NCBI GenBank assembly: GCA_033064195.1
Contig: JARBJD010000302.1
Coordinates: 25,192 to 89,191 of the forward strand
Source: Blattamonas nauphoetae
Lineage: Eukaryota > Preaxostyla > Oxymonadida
Direction of reading: 5' to 3'
DNA: 64,000 nucleotides
The translations under genes were made by a program, and so were the position numbers. Below the pieces are notes generated by a model. That model was not told where the DNA came from. It saw only the letters and a list, made by a program, of their open reading frames with translations, and ran no database searches. Positions 1 to 8,299 of this stretch are shown here, piece after piece. Numbering within the stretch: position 1 is the stretch's first letter; every line of letters begins with the position of its first letter.

Positions 1-1
1 G

Positions 2-598
2 TCTGGTATTTCAATTTCACAATCGATTGCTGAAACATCAGGAATTCAGTTCAATGGTGATGGCATTATTATGTGGTCACCGTGTGACTCACCAGCTTTG
101 TATTACTACGATGAAGATACTGGTTCAGGAGTGTTTTCAATATCCACAACAGGAAGTTTTTCTCAACTGTCAGACAGAAGAGTGAAAAGAAATATTGAAC
201 CATACCCCGATGTTCTTGAACAACTGAATAAAGTGGAAATTGTGCAGTATCAGTTCAACACATTTGACTCGAAGATCAACAAAGTGACAAAACAAATCGA
301 GAATGAGACGGATGAAGAACACTTGAAGAACTGCAAAGAGAAATGTGAATGCTTGAAGAAGGAAAGTGAGAAGAAACACATTGGTGTGATTGCTCAACAG
401 ATCCAAGAACTTTTCCCTGAAGTAGTGAATGATTCCAATCCAGATTGTCTTCAAGTTGACTACGCAGAACTCTCGTGCTTTTGTGTGAAAGCCATTCAGG
501 AATTATGCTCTATTGTCGGAAATCAACAGACACTCAAAAATGAACTCGTACAAAAATATAATTCCCTGATCGAAACAATGACTAATATTCCAACATGA
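2..598 (+). CDS. S74-type chaperone domain, C-terminal part of a fibre-like protein
   Basis: The frame is open from the first base of the window, so the gene starts further left and this is only its C-terminal part. Counting from the methionine at 71, the motif SDRRVKRNI begins at about residue 34 and is followed by a helical stretch with GVIAQQIQELFPEVV. This is the signature of the peptidase S74 intramolecular chaperone, which trimerises fibre or spike proteins of phages and large viruses and then cleaves itself off before the motif's serine. A charged coiled-coil insert lies between the two motifs. It converges on, and overlaps by 17 bp, the minus-strand gene ending at 582. The likely role is an attachment fibre of the Polinton particle. 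Element B lacks it. Confidence 0.8.
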   Translation, partial: SGISISQSIAETSGIQFNGDGIIMWSPCDSPALYYYDEDTGSGVFSISTTGSFSQLSDRRVKRNIEPYPDVLEQLNKVEIVQYQFNTFDSKINKVTKQIENETDEEHLKNCKEKCECLKKESEKKHIGVIAQQIQELFPEVVNDSNPDCLQVDYAELSCFCVKAIQELCSIVGNQQTLKNELVQKYNSLIETMTNIPT

Positions 599-992
599 GA
601 TCAACCAGAAATTCATAGTACTCTTTGATTATTTTTCCATTGATTGTCTCTTGTGTTTCCATCTCGATTGATTCACCAGAACTGTCTTTGAACCAGATCT
701 TCACAATTGATTGTCGAGTAGTTAATTCCCACTTCTTTCGCTTCGCAATCTGTTCATTACAGAAAGCAACAAACGAGTCATTAAATGCGTCAGTTTGAAT
801 CCAATCACCATGGATTGTGATGTGTTGAGGAATGTCTTTTGAAATCACTATTGTTGAACCAGTAATCTCTTCCTTCACATGAATAAGTTTGCAGTCAAGA
901 AAGTAGATGTATTTTTGTTTTCTGGAATTGGTAAAATCAGGAGGGAGTTGAGCAGTGTGAGAATTCTGAATTGAGAAGTATCTCTTCACCAT
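582..992 (-). CDS. conserved Polinton protein of unknown function (136 aa)
   Basis: I do not recognise a family. The protein is compact and mixed alpha/beta with several aromatic-rich strands (WIQTD, KIWFKD) and no membrane segment. It is preserved almost unchanged in element B at 53,307-53,717, which argues that it is a real gene. Its stop is TAG here and TGA in B at the same place, so TAG is a true terminator in this element. The ATG at 990-992 is preceded by the element promoter box (about 1,005-1,015). The position next to the capsid genes suggests a virion or assembly role, but that is inference. Confidence 0.75.
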   Translation of the reverse strand: MVKRYFSIQNSHTAQLPPDFTNSRKQKYIYFLDCKLIHVKEEITGSTIVISKDIPQHITIHGDWIQTDAFNDSFVAFCNEQIAKRKKWELTTRQSIVKIWFKDSSGESIEMETQETINGKIIKEYYEFLVDLMLEY

Positions 993-1002
993 TTGTGTTT
1001 TC

Positions 1003-1016
1003 TACAAAAATAAAAT
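1003..1016 (-). promoter_or_regulatory. element promoter box (representative of the family in element A)
   Basis: An AAAAATAAAA box (plus-strand reading) lies 5-20 bp upstream of nearly every minus-strand ATG in element A. The starts served include 992, 2785, 4702, 5043, 5389, 6014, 6987, 8233, 10,228 and 14,622. The same box precedes the orphan gene at 20,585. Gaps between adjacent genes are only about 20-80 bp, and the box is the one shared feature. It is therefore the best candidate for the core promoter or initiator of monocistronic transcripts. Confidence 0.65.
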
Positions 1017-1066
1017 ATCATATATGATTTAGAAAAATGACTTCGTCATTCTAGAAATGCTTTGCA

Positions 1067-2785
1067 TTAATATCCTCTCTTCACTTCTTCATACGCTTCT
1101 TGGAGTCGACGATCAATGACGTATCGCACTCGTGGTTGTCCATTCTCAATCCAAAAGAGCCAATATGATGCTTGATGTAATGCCAAAATTGGTGGAGGAG
1201 GACCTTCTGGAGTTGAGGTGAAATATGGATCCAGTTCTCCTTGAATCATTGGAGATCCTCTGAAAACAATATTGATAGATTCAGCTGTCGAAATACCTTC
1301 TTCTCCACCAGCAATTTCACTTCGATCTGTTGGAACCATAAATGTGAAACTAGTAGCGTCTGTTGCACCTCTTCTTCTCGGTTGTTGACGGTTTTCTCCA
1401 TTGTAGAAGTACTTGATGAGACGAGGATGACAGATCGAATTTTCGAACTCTTCTGTTGCAGAACAACCAATGAAATCACCATTCACCATCATCATTTGAT
1501 AGAACTCAGGTGAAGTTGTTGACATTGGGAAATTAGGGAAATTACTTCCGAGCATTTCGAAGTGACCAACATATTGAGGATTTCTGAAGACCGTACACTC
1601 ATTTGGTCTCTCAGGGAATAAGCACATCAGATTCATGAGATTGTTGAGTTTGATACTAATGTTTGATCTTACTCCCATGGCATTTGCTTTTGATTGGAAC
1701 GATTGGGTGTCAATTCTTTCTGCTTTGAGAACATAAAGAGTCTTAGAATATGTGTTTATCAGTGATTGTTTCGTTGCGTCAGTCATTTGATATCCATAGC
1801 AAATCGAAGTGACTTTATCCACTGATGAATTGAGAACTGAGTATGTTTGAGAACGGAAATTGACCCGTGGGACAGTGACAATCGTTCCATTTGCTTTGGT
1901 TAAGCTTTCGTATTGGGAAACTGGATTGCCGATTTGTGTAAACTCTTGTGTCAAAACACAGTATTCTCCTTCAAACATGATTGACATTCGATCTGAACCT
2001 ACTGTGTGTGTTGCAGATGTTCCTCCATAGCCAATACTAGATGAATCTTGAACTGATTTACGAATGACAGTTGAAGGTCGAATCGGACAATACACAAGAG
2101 AATCAGTCGTCAAATGAAATCTTAAACGTAAATTGCCAAAGATGGAATTAGGATACTGATCAAAGGTACTCAGTGGAAGTAGATTCACAAATGGAATAAC
2201 CAGTGGAATAGTAAATGTGATTGATGTCGGTAAATCTGAGAGATTCTTATCCAACGGAGTATAATAGTATCCACACACACTTGGATCCATTCTCTGAACA
2301 TTTTCCCAAAGACTATAGCAATGCTTCATGTTGTTTTTCTCTTCAAATGATTTGAAAGTGTGATACAGGAACGATTCGTGAACATGATTATTCTGAAGTG
2401 TGTTGTCAATAATGTTTCCTTGACTGTCGACCAGTCTCATATCTCGAATTGCATCTGATGATGATTTGAATCCGAAGAACATTCCGTACAAACCGACTTC
2501 TGGAATCCCAGGGTCATCAGAGGGTCTGAAAACTGGAACAGTAATCGTGAGATCGATTCGTAAATGACTCTTCGAAAATTCAGTCACATCATGACCATCA
2601 TAGCACAATGGAACTTCAATTTCATCTCCAATTCTGCATGGCATGGGAGGATTCGTTGGATGCACTTCTTGGATGGAATAAATGTGTGGCTCTGAATCCC
2701 ATTGCTTTGGCATGTATGATTGCACTTCAATTTGCTCAATTAATGTCGATGTTGGTTTTGATTGATTAGATCTGAAACTTCTCAT
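1067..2785 (-). CDS. capsid-like protein 1 (probable double jelly-roll, 572 aa)
   Basis: The length, the position in a structural cluster and the many predicted beta-strands fit a Polinton major capsid protein. There are no catalytic motifs or membrane segments. The protein aligns along its whole length with the neighbour at 2834-4702. Matching landmarks are IPLVIPFVNLLPL with VPIRVSINLEDLL, PNSIFGNLRLR with PRCLFGDLKLS, and YWLFWIENGQPRV with WWVLRFSNDEPRV. The element B copy (558 aa) is nearly identical apart from a variable stretch around residues 230-310, which could be an exposed loop. Which paralogue is the main capsomer cannot be decided from sequence alone. Confidence 0.7.
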   Translation of the reverse strand: MRSFRSNQSKPTSTLIEQIEVQSYMPKQWDSEPHIYSIQEVHPTNPPMPCRIGDEIEVPLCYDGHDVTEFSKSHLRIDLTITVPVFRPSDDPGIPEVGLYGMFFGFKSSSDAIRDMRLVDSQGNIIDNTLQNNHVHESFLYHTFKSFEEKNNMKHCYSLWENVQRMDPSVCGYYYTPLDKNLSDLPTSITFTIPLVIPFVNLLPLSTFDQYPNSIFGNLRLRFHLTTDSLVYCPIRPSTVIRKSVQDSSSIGYGGTSATHTVGSDRMSIMFEGEYCVLTQEFTQIGNPVSQYESLTKANGTIVTVPRVNFRSQTYSVLNSSVDKVTSICYGYQMTDATKQSLINTYSKTLYVLKAERIDTQSFQSKANAMGVRSNISIKLNNLMNLMCLFPERPNECTVFRNPQYVGHFEMLGSNFPNFPMSTTSPEFYQMMMVNGDFIGCSATEEFENSICHPRLIKYFYNGENRQQPRRRGATDATSFTFMVPTDRSEIAGGEEGISTAESINIVFRGSPMIQGELDPYFTSTPEGPPPPILALHQASYWLFWIENGQPRVRYVIDRRLQEAYEEVKRGY

Positions 2786-2833
2786 TTATAGAAAAATAAA
2801 AAATACAATATACAATATTTCTTTTGTCCATTT

Positions 2834-4702
2834 TTAATTTGGTATTATTCCCAAATCTTTGTGCAACGCTTTCAGTGTGTGAGTTGGATAGTACTCAACT
2901 CTTGGCTCATCATTACTGAATCGTAGGACCCACCACGTGGTTGCAGTTGTGGCTAGAATCGGTGCTGGAGGATGAGTAAATGTTGTCATAGTACCACCAC
3001 TTTCACTTGGATTGTAAACATTATAGTACGTGTCAATATTGCCTTGATATATTGGTTGAGATCTCAAAGTGACTGGAACATTCTGACCTTTAGAACTGAT
3101 CGAATCATTACAATTTGTTGGACATCCACTCCTCTGAGTAGGAAAGCACAGAAGGAAGTCAGTCTTGTCATGAATCGGTCGCACTCTAGTCATCGTTTCA
3201 TTGGGATATGTACCATCACCAGTGAGTTTTTCTTCAACGAGAGAATCCGTCAATGATCGCTCCAAATCATCAGGAACAGCTAGATATGAATCGAGATTGA
3301 GAGTTGATAATGCGAACTGATAGAAGCGAGCTCCAATAGTTGTAGTCGGTTGTTCTGGATAGTACTTGTTGAGTCGATTCACTTGGATATTCTTCTGCAT
3401 TGGATTGTGGAAACATGTAACTTCATTATCGTAATGACGGAAAAGAAGCATAATATCCTTGGCATTAACGAGAACCATCTGTTGAGTACAATCAATTCCT
3501 GATGGAGTCGGTGTCTTTTGAAATGGATAGAATGATATCTTTTCTGCTGGAATTGTACCTGGACGATTTTGATACATATTTTTGAGATTCTCTTTCGCGA
3601 TTTCTTTTATCTTGTATCCGACACTCATGCAATAGACATCATCAATGCGATAATCCATAATGTTAAGAGAAATGTCCTGATCCACAAATTCAGGTTCTGT
3701 AGCTACAACACCAGCAGAATTATAATAAATGTCTTGAGTTACAGTTGGTTGCAGAAATGATTGACCAATCTGAACGAAGTTCTTAGTGCATGAGGTTACG
3801 AGATTGTTTAAGAAATGTGGACGATGCTGAATGCAATTGGAAATCGAAGGCTTTATGGATGGTGCTGTAGCTGTTCCATTAACGATTGACGAGAGTGTAT
3901 TCTTGAAAGTGATTTTCGGATTCACAGGGCAGCAGACAAAAGCATCTTCATTGATGTACACACTCAATTTCAAATCACCAAAGAGACATCTTGGATAGTC
4001 TGTCATGCCTGAGAATATGAGAAGATCTTCAAGGTTAATTGACACACGAATTGGGACATCGATTGTGTCTTTGAACACACCAGTTCCAGATGTTGTTGTG
4101 AAGTCTGACAATGGAATATAGACACCAGCAACTGATTCATCATGATTCCAAGCATTAGACCATGGTGTATGTGAGTGCTTTCGATTCTCCAATTGACTCT
4201 TCGGTTTTATCATATTGTAGATGTGTGATTCCATAGATACATCATTAGTTGTTGTGCTGATGATTCTCTGCTTGTTGTGAAGAACTGTAAGACTCCGAAA
4301 GATTGATGCTGAATGTTTGAGTCCAATGAAAATGAACATTCTCTCATTCATGAACGATCCAACCTTACCAGCAGTTGTGTTCCAATTATTGACCTTCAGA
4401 GTTGCTGTCATTGTGAATGTGAGAAAGGAATCATCAATTTGACAAATATCCTGGTTACCAGTCAATGGAATGATTATTTCCTGTCCTTTGTAGAATCGTG
4501 AATTCTCTGATGGTTTCAATTCCTGAATAGAAGTACTGTGTGCTCCATCATTCAGAAGGTAATTGATGTGATGTTCGGACATGAGTTGTTGCTGAATTTG
4601 ACCAATATCATCTCGAGTGTACTTGATTGATCCTGTGGTATTTCCAGTCAAAGATGATGCTCCAGTTCTTTTGTTTGTCAGATGTGTTATATGCGAGTTC
4701 AT
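2834..4702 (-). CDS. capsid-like protein 2, paralogue of the neighbour (622 aa)
   Basis: This is a beta-rich protein homologous over its full length to the 572-aa protein just downstream. Shared landmarks include the segment ending CCPVNP (CPIRP in the paralogue), the GYK/GYQ helix region and the C-terminal PPAPILA...WW...EPRVEYY motif. The element B copy has the same length, 622 aa, with only scattered substitutions. The stop codon is TAA here and TGA in B. The ATG is preceded by the promoter box at about 4,708-4,718. A tandem pair of capsid paralogues suggests either a major plus a second capsomer, or a hexon- and penton-like pair that diverged from one gene. Confidence 0.7.
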   Translation of the reverse strand: MNSHITHLTNKRTGASSLTGNTTGSIKYTRDDIGQIQQQLMSEHHINYLLNDGAHSTSIQELKPSENSRFYKGQEIIIPLTGNQDICQIDDSFLTFTMTATLKVNNWNTTAGKVGSFMNERMFIFIGLKHSASIFRSLTVLHNKQRIISTTTNDVSMESHIYNMIKPKSQLENRKHSHTPWSNAWNHDESVAGVYIPLSDFTTTSGTGVFKDTIDVPIRVSINLEDLLIFSGMTDYPRCLFGDLKLSVYINEDAFVCCPVNPKITFKNTLSSIVNGTATAPSIKPSISNCIQHRPHFLNNLVTSCTKNFVQIGQSFLQPTVTQDIYYNSAGVVATEPEFVDQDISLNIMDYRIDDVYCMSVGYKIKEIAKENLKNMYQNRPGTIPAEKISFYPFQKTPTPSGIDCTQQMVLVNAKDIMLLFRHYDNEVTCFHNPMQKNIQVNRLNKYYPEQPTTTIGARFYQFALSTLNLDSYLAVPDDLERSLTDSLVEEKLTGDGTYPNETMTRVRPIHDKTDFLLCFPTQRSGCPTNCNDSISSKGQNVPVTLRSQPIYQGNIDTYYNVYNPSESGGTMTTFTHPPAPILATTATTWWVLRFSNDEPRVEYYPTHTLKALHKDLGIIPN

Positions 4703-4743
4703 TTTATCAAAAATAAAAAATTACATTTATGCTTTAACTCTAG

Positions 4744-5043
4744 TTACTTTTTCTTTTTTGGTTTCTTCGCTTTCGGCTTCAGCTTTTCTTCTAGTCTCAG
4801 TATTTCTCCTCTGAGTTTATTCGCAACTGCTGTGTTTCCTTCATTCATTGCTTGCTCATATTGTGCCATCTTTTCTGCATGGAGTTGCTGATCCGATTTC
4901 ACATCTGGAATCATCTCTATTCCTGTCTGTGCTACCTTCGAAATCAGTGGTCCAACGAAGGGAATAAGATTTAGAAATGGAGCTCCAACTCTGAGTATGT
5001 TTTTGCCAACTGCTGCTAATTTGGATAACCAACCTGGTGCCAT
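4744..5043 (-). CDS. small MAPG protein with amphipathic N-terminus (99 aa)
   Basis: The open frame extends upstream to 5145, but the start is placed at 5043. There the conserved MAPGW begins, the element B copy also starts at this point (MVPGW), and the promoter box lies directly upstream. Residues about 1-40 alternate hydrophobic and small or basic residues and include a hydrophobic stretch (FLNLIPFVGPLISKV). The tail is a charged helix ending in a lysine run. This build resembles small minor capsid or membrane-active proteins of adenovirus-like particles. That is an analogy of shape, not detected homology. The N-terminus resembles that of the next gene. Confidence 0.7.
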   Translation of the reverse strand: MAPGWLSKLAAVGKNILRVGAPFLNLIPFVGPLISKVAQTGIEMIPDVKSDQQLHAEKMAQYEQAMNEGNTAVANKLRGEILRLEEKLKPKAKKPKKKK

Positions 5044-5080
5044 TTTAGGAAAATAAAAATATTCGAATACTAGTGAATTA

Positions 5081-5389
5081 TTATCCTTTGAATTGAATTT
5101 TGGAATTTGACGAGAGTGGTATATCGTCATTGGAGTATCGTCCATTTCGTGGAGGTTCGTACTCGATCATCTGCGGTTTTTGTTGACGATTGATTACCTT
5201 ATTTTGTTGATAAACGTCCATCATTCCTCCTATTCCATTGAGTATTCCACCTGCTGTTTGTCCGAATTTACTGTTCGTTTGAGAGAGCAATCCACCACCG
5301 ACTTGAAGTAATGTTGGAGCTAGAGGTTTGATGAATTGAAAGAATTGTTTGCCGATATTGTTGAGTTTGTTGAAACTTCCTGGTGCCAT
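5081..5389 (-). CDS. small MAPG protein 2 (102 aa)
   Basis: It begins MAPGSFNKL.NIGKQ, matching the pattern MAPG..SKL..VGK of the adjacent small protein. A Gly/Leu-rich amphipathic middle (VGGGLLSQT, GGILNGIGG) and a polar tail follow. Element B carries the same protein (103 aa; 57,714-58,025). The promoter box TTTTTATTTTTA lies directly upstream of the ATG. It is probably a minor virion component; its function is unknown. Confidence 0.7.
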   Translation of the reverse strand: MAPGSFNKLNNIGKQFFQFIKPLAPTLLQVGGGLLSQTNSKFGQTAGGILNGIGGMMDVYQQNKVINRQQKPQMIEYEPPRNGRYSNDDIPLSSNSKIQFKG

Positions 5390-5424
5390 TTATGTAAAAA
5401 TAAAAAATACAATTCATTTATAAT

Positions 5425-6014
5425 TTATCTCGGGATTGCCTTTGTTAGAGAAATGCCATATTTGAGAATAGTGTTGTATGCTTCGTTATAGGCAATGCTC
5501 ATATCTTTTCCTCCAACAAGGATCTTGAAAATGGTTCGAAAGATTGGGAGTTTATTCAGACATAAGCACGTATCAGACAGGTCATCCAACTCAATCACCA
5601 CATCGTTGATCCCAGTGAGAGTCGCAATCAGTGCGCATAAATCACTTTGGTTCGTGATCAGTTTCTTCGATGGTTCAATGAGATTATTCAGTAGTTTCTT
5701 TTCACAAGCGAAAGCATTCTTGTAGACGAGCAGTAGTTGATCTTTGAATGCTGAAATGTTAGACGTGTCCTCTCGTAGTGGTATAGAACGACTCTGAATG
5801 GGGGCTGATGGATATGTCTCGAGTGGTGGATCGTAAGCGCCTCGTTCATGGTCCATCTCCACATTAGCGCTCTGGTCATTTCCATCTTCGATCCTCGATT
5901 ATCTACGCCAGCTTTGCTCCTATCCTCGATGATGACATTGTTGGTGATTGATGTTGGTACTGAAGAAGAACTTGTGTGTTTTGTAAATTGACAACTTAGA
6001 ATTGGTTGCATCAC
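5425..6014 (-). pseudogene. frameshifted 210-aa conserved Polinton gene
   Basis: In element B the corresponding gene is one open frame of 210 aa (58,054-58,686). Here the first part (MMQPILSC... to about residue 35) is read from 6014, while the C-terminal 145 residues (from 5862, YDPPLETYPSAPIQSR onward) lie in another frame. The switch falls in a low-complexity linker at about 5,850-5,890, where this copy is also shorter than B. The C-terminal half is helical and strongly conserved. The gene is therefore broken, or starts at an internal ATG (5862), or is bridged by frameshifting. No family is recognised. Confidence 0.65.
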
Positions 6015-6069
6015 TTTCTATAAAAATAAAAAATATATATTAATGTTTTGAATCACTCTTTTCTTTCTG

Positions 6070-6987
6070 TTACTGAGCATATTGATAATATCCAGGCATT
6101 TCAGATTGGAATCCACTGATATCATCTGTGACTGTTTTGAATGCTTTGGCTTTCAGTTTATTAACTTCTGTTGATATGTGAGTTGAATAGTGAGTACAGT
6201 ATTCCGATAAATACGTTGGATCTTGAGTAATCATTTGGAGAAACACTGGATAAATCTGATCCTTGAAGGCTTTCTTTTGTTTCATACTGGGATTGTAGTC
6301 CTGAACATGATCATGAAGCCATTGATCCCACATCAGTGATGCAATCTGTGATTGAATTGAATTGAATACCATATTGTCTAAAACATTCTTGCTGGGATCA
6401 GCTGGATTGCTTCGATTTGCACGAGTTATTTCCAATGTGTTTGTCATGTGTTCACCAACAGCTCTCTTCATTATTGCGTATGGTTGTTGAGATCGTTTAG
6501 TCTTCATCTCTTCATAGCTGATGTCTCGATAATTGGTTGGCAAATCGTATGTTCCATTTTTGAGGAAATTCCGATGTACAGCTTTGATTTTCCTTCCGTG
6601 TTCTTGATTGAATGATGTGTATGGTTTCTGTCTTCGCATGTCTGGTGTTGGATTCATTGCATAGTATGTCTCCTTGACTGGTCTACTGTTGTATGGAGTT
6701 AGCATAGCACCATTGACCACAATCAGATCTCCAGTATCATTATCGTAGACCATCACATCAGGAACTTGTCCATATTGTTCTACTTTCGCAGTCCAATTTC
6801 GTCCAGTTCTCGAAATATACTCACGTGCTGATGGAAGACTGCACAGAGCATCATTGCGTCTGGTTTGAATATCATCGTCAGCAAAGATTCGTTTCAATGC
6901 TGCTTGAGTCTCTGGTCCGTATCTCATTTTTGGTTTCTTCGCTTGTGCTTTTCTTTGTGGTTGAACGTACACTATCTTTTGTGACAT
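6070..6987 (-). CDS. conserved Polinton protein of unknown function (305 aa)
   Basis: It starts with a basic stretch (QRKAQAKKPKMRYG). A mixed domain follows with the motifs VPDVMVYDNDTGDL, YNSRPVKETYY and MNPTPDMRRQ, then a helical C-terminal half. The element B copy (58,721-59,674) is intact and collinear but more divergent than the capsid proteins. The basic N-terminus would suit a DNA-binding or capsid-internal protein. It is divergently transcribed from the packaging ATPase across a 61-bp gap. I do not recognise a family and see no protease triad. Confidence 0.7.
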   Translation of the reverse strand: MSQKIVYVQPQRKAQAKKPKMRYGPETQAALKRIFADDDIQTRRNDALCSLPSAREYISRTGRNWTAKVEQYGQVPDVMVYDNDTGDLIVVNGAMLTPYNSRPVKETYYAMNPTPDMRRQKPYTSFNQEHGRKIKAVHRNFLKNGTYDLPTNYRDISYEEMKTKRSQQPYAIMKRAVGEHMTNTLEITRANRSNPADPSKNVLDNMVFNSIQSQIASLMWDQWLHDHVQDYNPSMKQKKAFKDQIYPVFLQMITQDPTYLSEYCTHYSTHISTEVNKLKAKAFKTVTDDISGFQSEMPGYYQYAQ

Positions 6988-7048
6988 TGTGTGTTTTCAT
7001 ACAAAATAAAAAAACCAAAAGTATATTTTAATTAGAGTTAAATCGCAT
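6988..7048. promoter_or_regulatory. bidirectional promoter between the 305-aa gene and the ATPase
   Basis: The minus-direction box (AAAATAAAA on the plus strand) lies about 18 bp from the ATG at 6987. On the plus strand the sequence TATATTTTAATTAGAG precedes the ATPase ATG by about 12 bp. Both parts are conserved in element B at 59,675-59,733 even though the spacer bases differ. Confidence 0.5.
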
Positions 7049-7906
7049 ATGAAGAAATCATCTATGTCTCTAACAGCATATGTGAATGCAAAATTGAGTG
7101 AAGCATCAAATAGGAATGTTTCTCATGAAGTGCAATCACAGATTCATCCAGACTTGAATTTCAATCGCAACAGTGTAAATGTCCTCGTTGGAAACAGAGG
7201 AAGTGGAAAAACCTTTAATGCTCTTCGAGAGGTTGCCAAACTCCAAAATGTTAATGTCAGAAATGAACTATTTCACCTCTTTGTCTTCGTCACTGACAAG
7301 AACATCGATCCAACATTCGACAAATTTAAACCAATACTGAACGTTCCATATGTGAAAGTCAAATACGATGATGCACTTCCATTTCTGTTGGAACTATCTG
7401 AATCGAAAGCTGCATATGAAGAGATCATTGACAACCAGTGGCAAAACAGAATTACTGATGAATGCAGAGATGATCTCTTTGACTCACTGTACATTGATGA
7501 CTTCTCAGTGAAGAATCTCCAAACGATTATCCTCTTGGATGACTGTCGCAGAATCCTAAGTGAACGAAGAACATCCAAAAATAGAATGACAATGATGGAC
7601 TTATTATTGGAGAATCGACAACCAAAATTCACATTCTTTCTGACAATGCACGAGCTCTTCAGTTTATCAGCAGACATGAAGTCAAACATTGATTCAATGT
7701 GGATCTTTGGAGGATTCAATAAAGAACGAATCAGCAGAGTCTATCCTCAGTTGAACTCCCCAATTGATATTCGACAATTCTGGAATATCTATCAACGAAA
7801 ACAGAAATGTGAAGCAATCATTCTTCGATACAATACAGATGGAGTTGCACTGAATGAGATCAATAAAGATGGGCTAATCAGAAGGGTCAGAGAGCTCATG
7901 AATTAG
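7049..7906 (+). CDS. A32/FtsK-like DNA packaging ATPase
   Basis: Walker A is GNRGSGKT at residues 48-55. Walker B is TIILLDDC at about 156-163, followed by a conserved RRILSERR segment. At 285 aa it fits the usual length of Polinton and virophage packaging ATPases of the HerA/FtsK group, which pump DNA into the preformed capsid. It is one of only two plus-strand genes in the element and has its own AT-rich promoter. Its 3' end overlaps the convergent coiled-coil gene by 33 bp. The element B copy carries two frameshifts, so this is the only intact ATPase in the window. Confidence 0.9.
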   Translation: MKKSSMSLTAYVNAKLSEASNRNVSHEVQSQIHPDLNFNRNSVNVLVGNRGSGKTFNALREVAKLQNVNVRNELFHLFVFVTDKNIDPTFDKFKPILNVPYVKVKYDDALPFLLELSESKAAYEEIIDNQWQNRITDECRDDLFDSLYIDDFSVKNLQTIILLDDCRRILSERRTSKNRMTMMDLLLENRQPKFTFFLTMHELFSLSADMKSNIDSMWIFGGFNKERISRVYPQLNSPIDIRQFWNIYQRKQKCEAIILRYNTDGVALNEINKDGLIRRVRELMN

Positions 7907-8233
7907 ATTACCAATGGTCTCGTCAAGACTTCGAAGCCTCATGCTGAGAGTGTCAGTCAGCGCTCGAATTGATTCTTCAATGTCTGATAATCTCTGATCA
8001 ATCGATAGTGAATTAGGAGGAGTGGAAGCATCGACATATCGTTTCCTCAGTGCTATCTCACCTCTTATTTTTGTTATTCTGTATCCATCAATTTGAATCA
8101 TCCTATTCAGTTTCTGCGTTGTGTACTCATTCAGTTCTTTTCTATTCTTCTCCAAGTATCTCTGAAAGTCGTGGATGTTTGTGAACTCTTTCTGTTCAGG
8201 ATCAAACGGTTCTAATATCTTCAGTGATGTCAT
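7874..8233 (-). CDS. small coiled-coil Polinton protein (119 aa)
   Basis: It has a helical N-terminal half (YLEKNRKELNEYTTQKLNRM) and a C-terminal heptad-like coil (ISDIEESIRALTDTLSMRL with similar repeats). There is no catalytic motif. It is conserved in element B (113 aa; 60,613-60,954), where the stop is TGA instead of TAG. Its 3' end overlaps the packaging ATPase tail to tail, so the two transcripts are partly antisense. The promoter box is at about 8,238-8,249. Function unknown; the coil suggests an oligomeric structural or scaffolding role. Confidence 0.7.
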   Translation of the reverse strand: MTSLKILEPFDPEQKEFTNIHDFQRYLEKNRKELNEYTTQKLNRMIQIDGYRITKIRGEIALRKRYVDASTPPNSLSIDQRLSDIEESIRALTDTLSMRLRSLDETIGNLIHELSDPSD

Positions 8234-8299
8234 TTAAATGAAATAAAAATATTTGAAACATTATTGAAAACGAACAAAGTTCTCAGATCGAAGATCGCA

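Noticed and set aside
5044-5145. A 34-residue N-terminal extension of the small MAPG protein.
   Set aside because: It overlaps the neighbouring gene, is absent from element B and lies upstream of the promoter box, so the start at 5043 is preferred.
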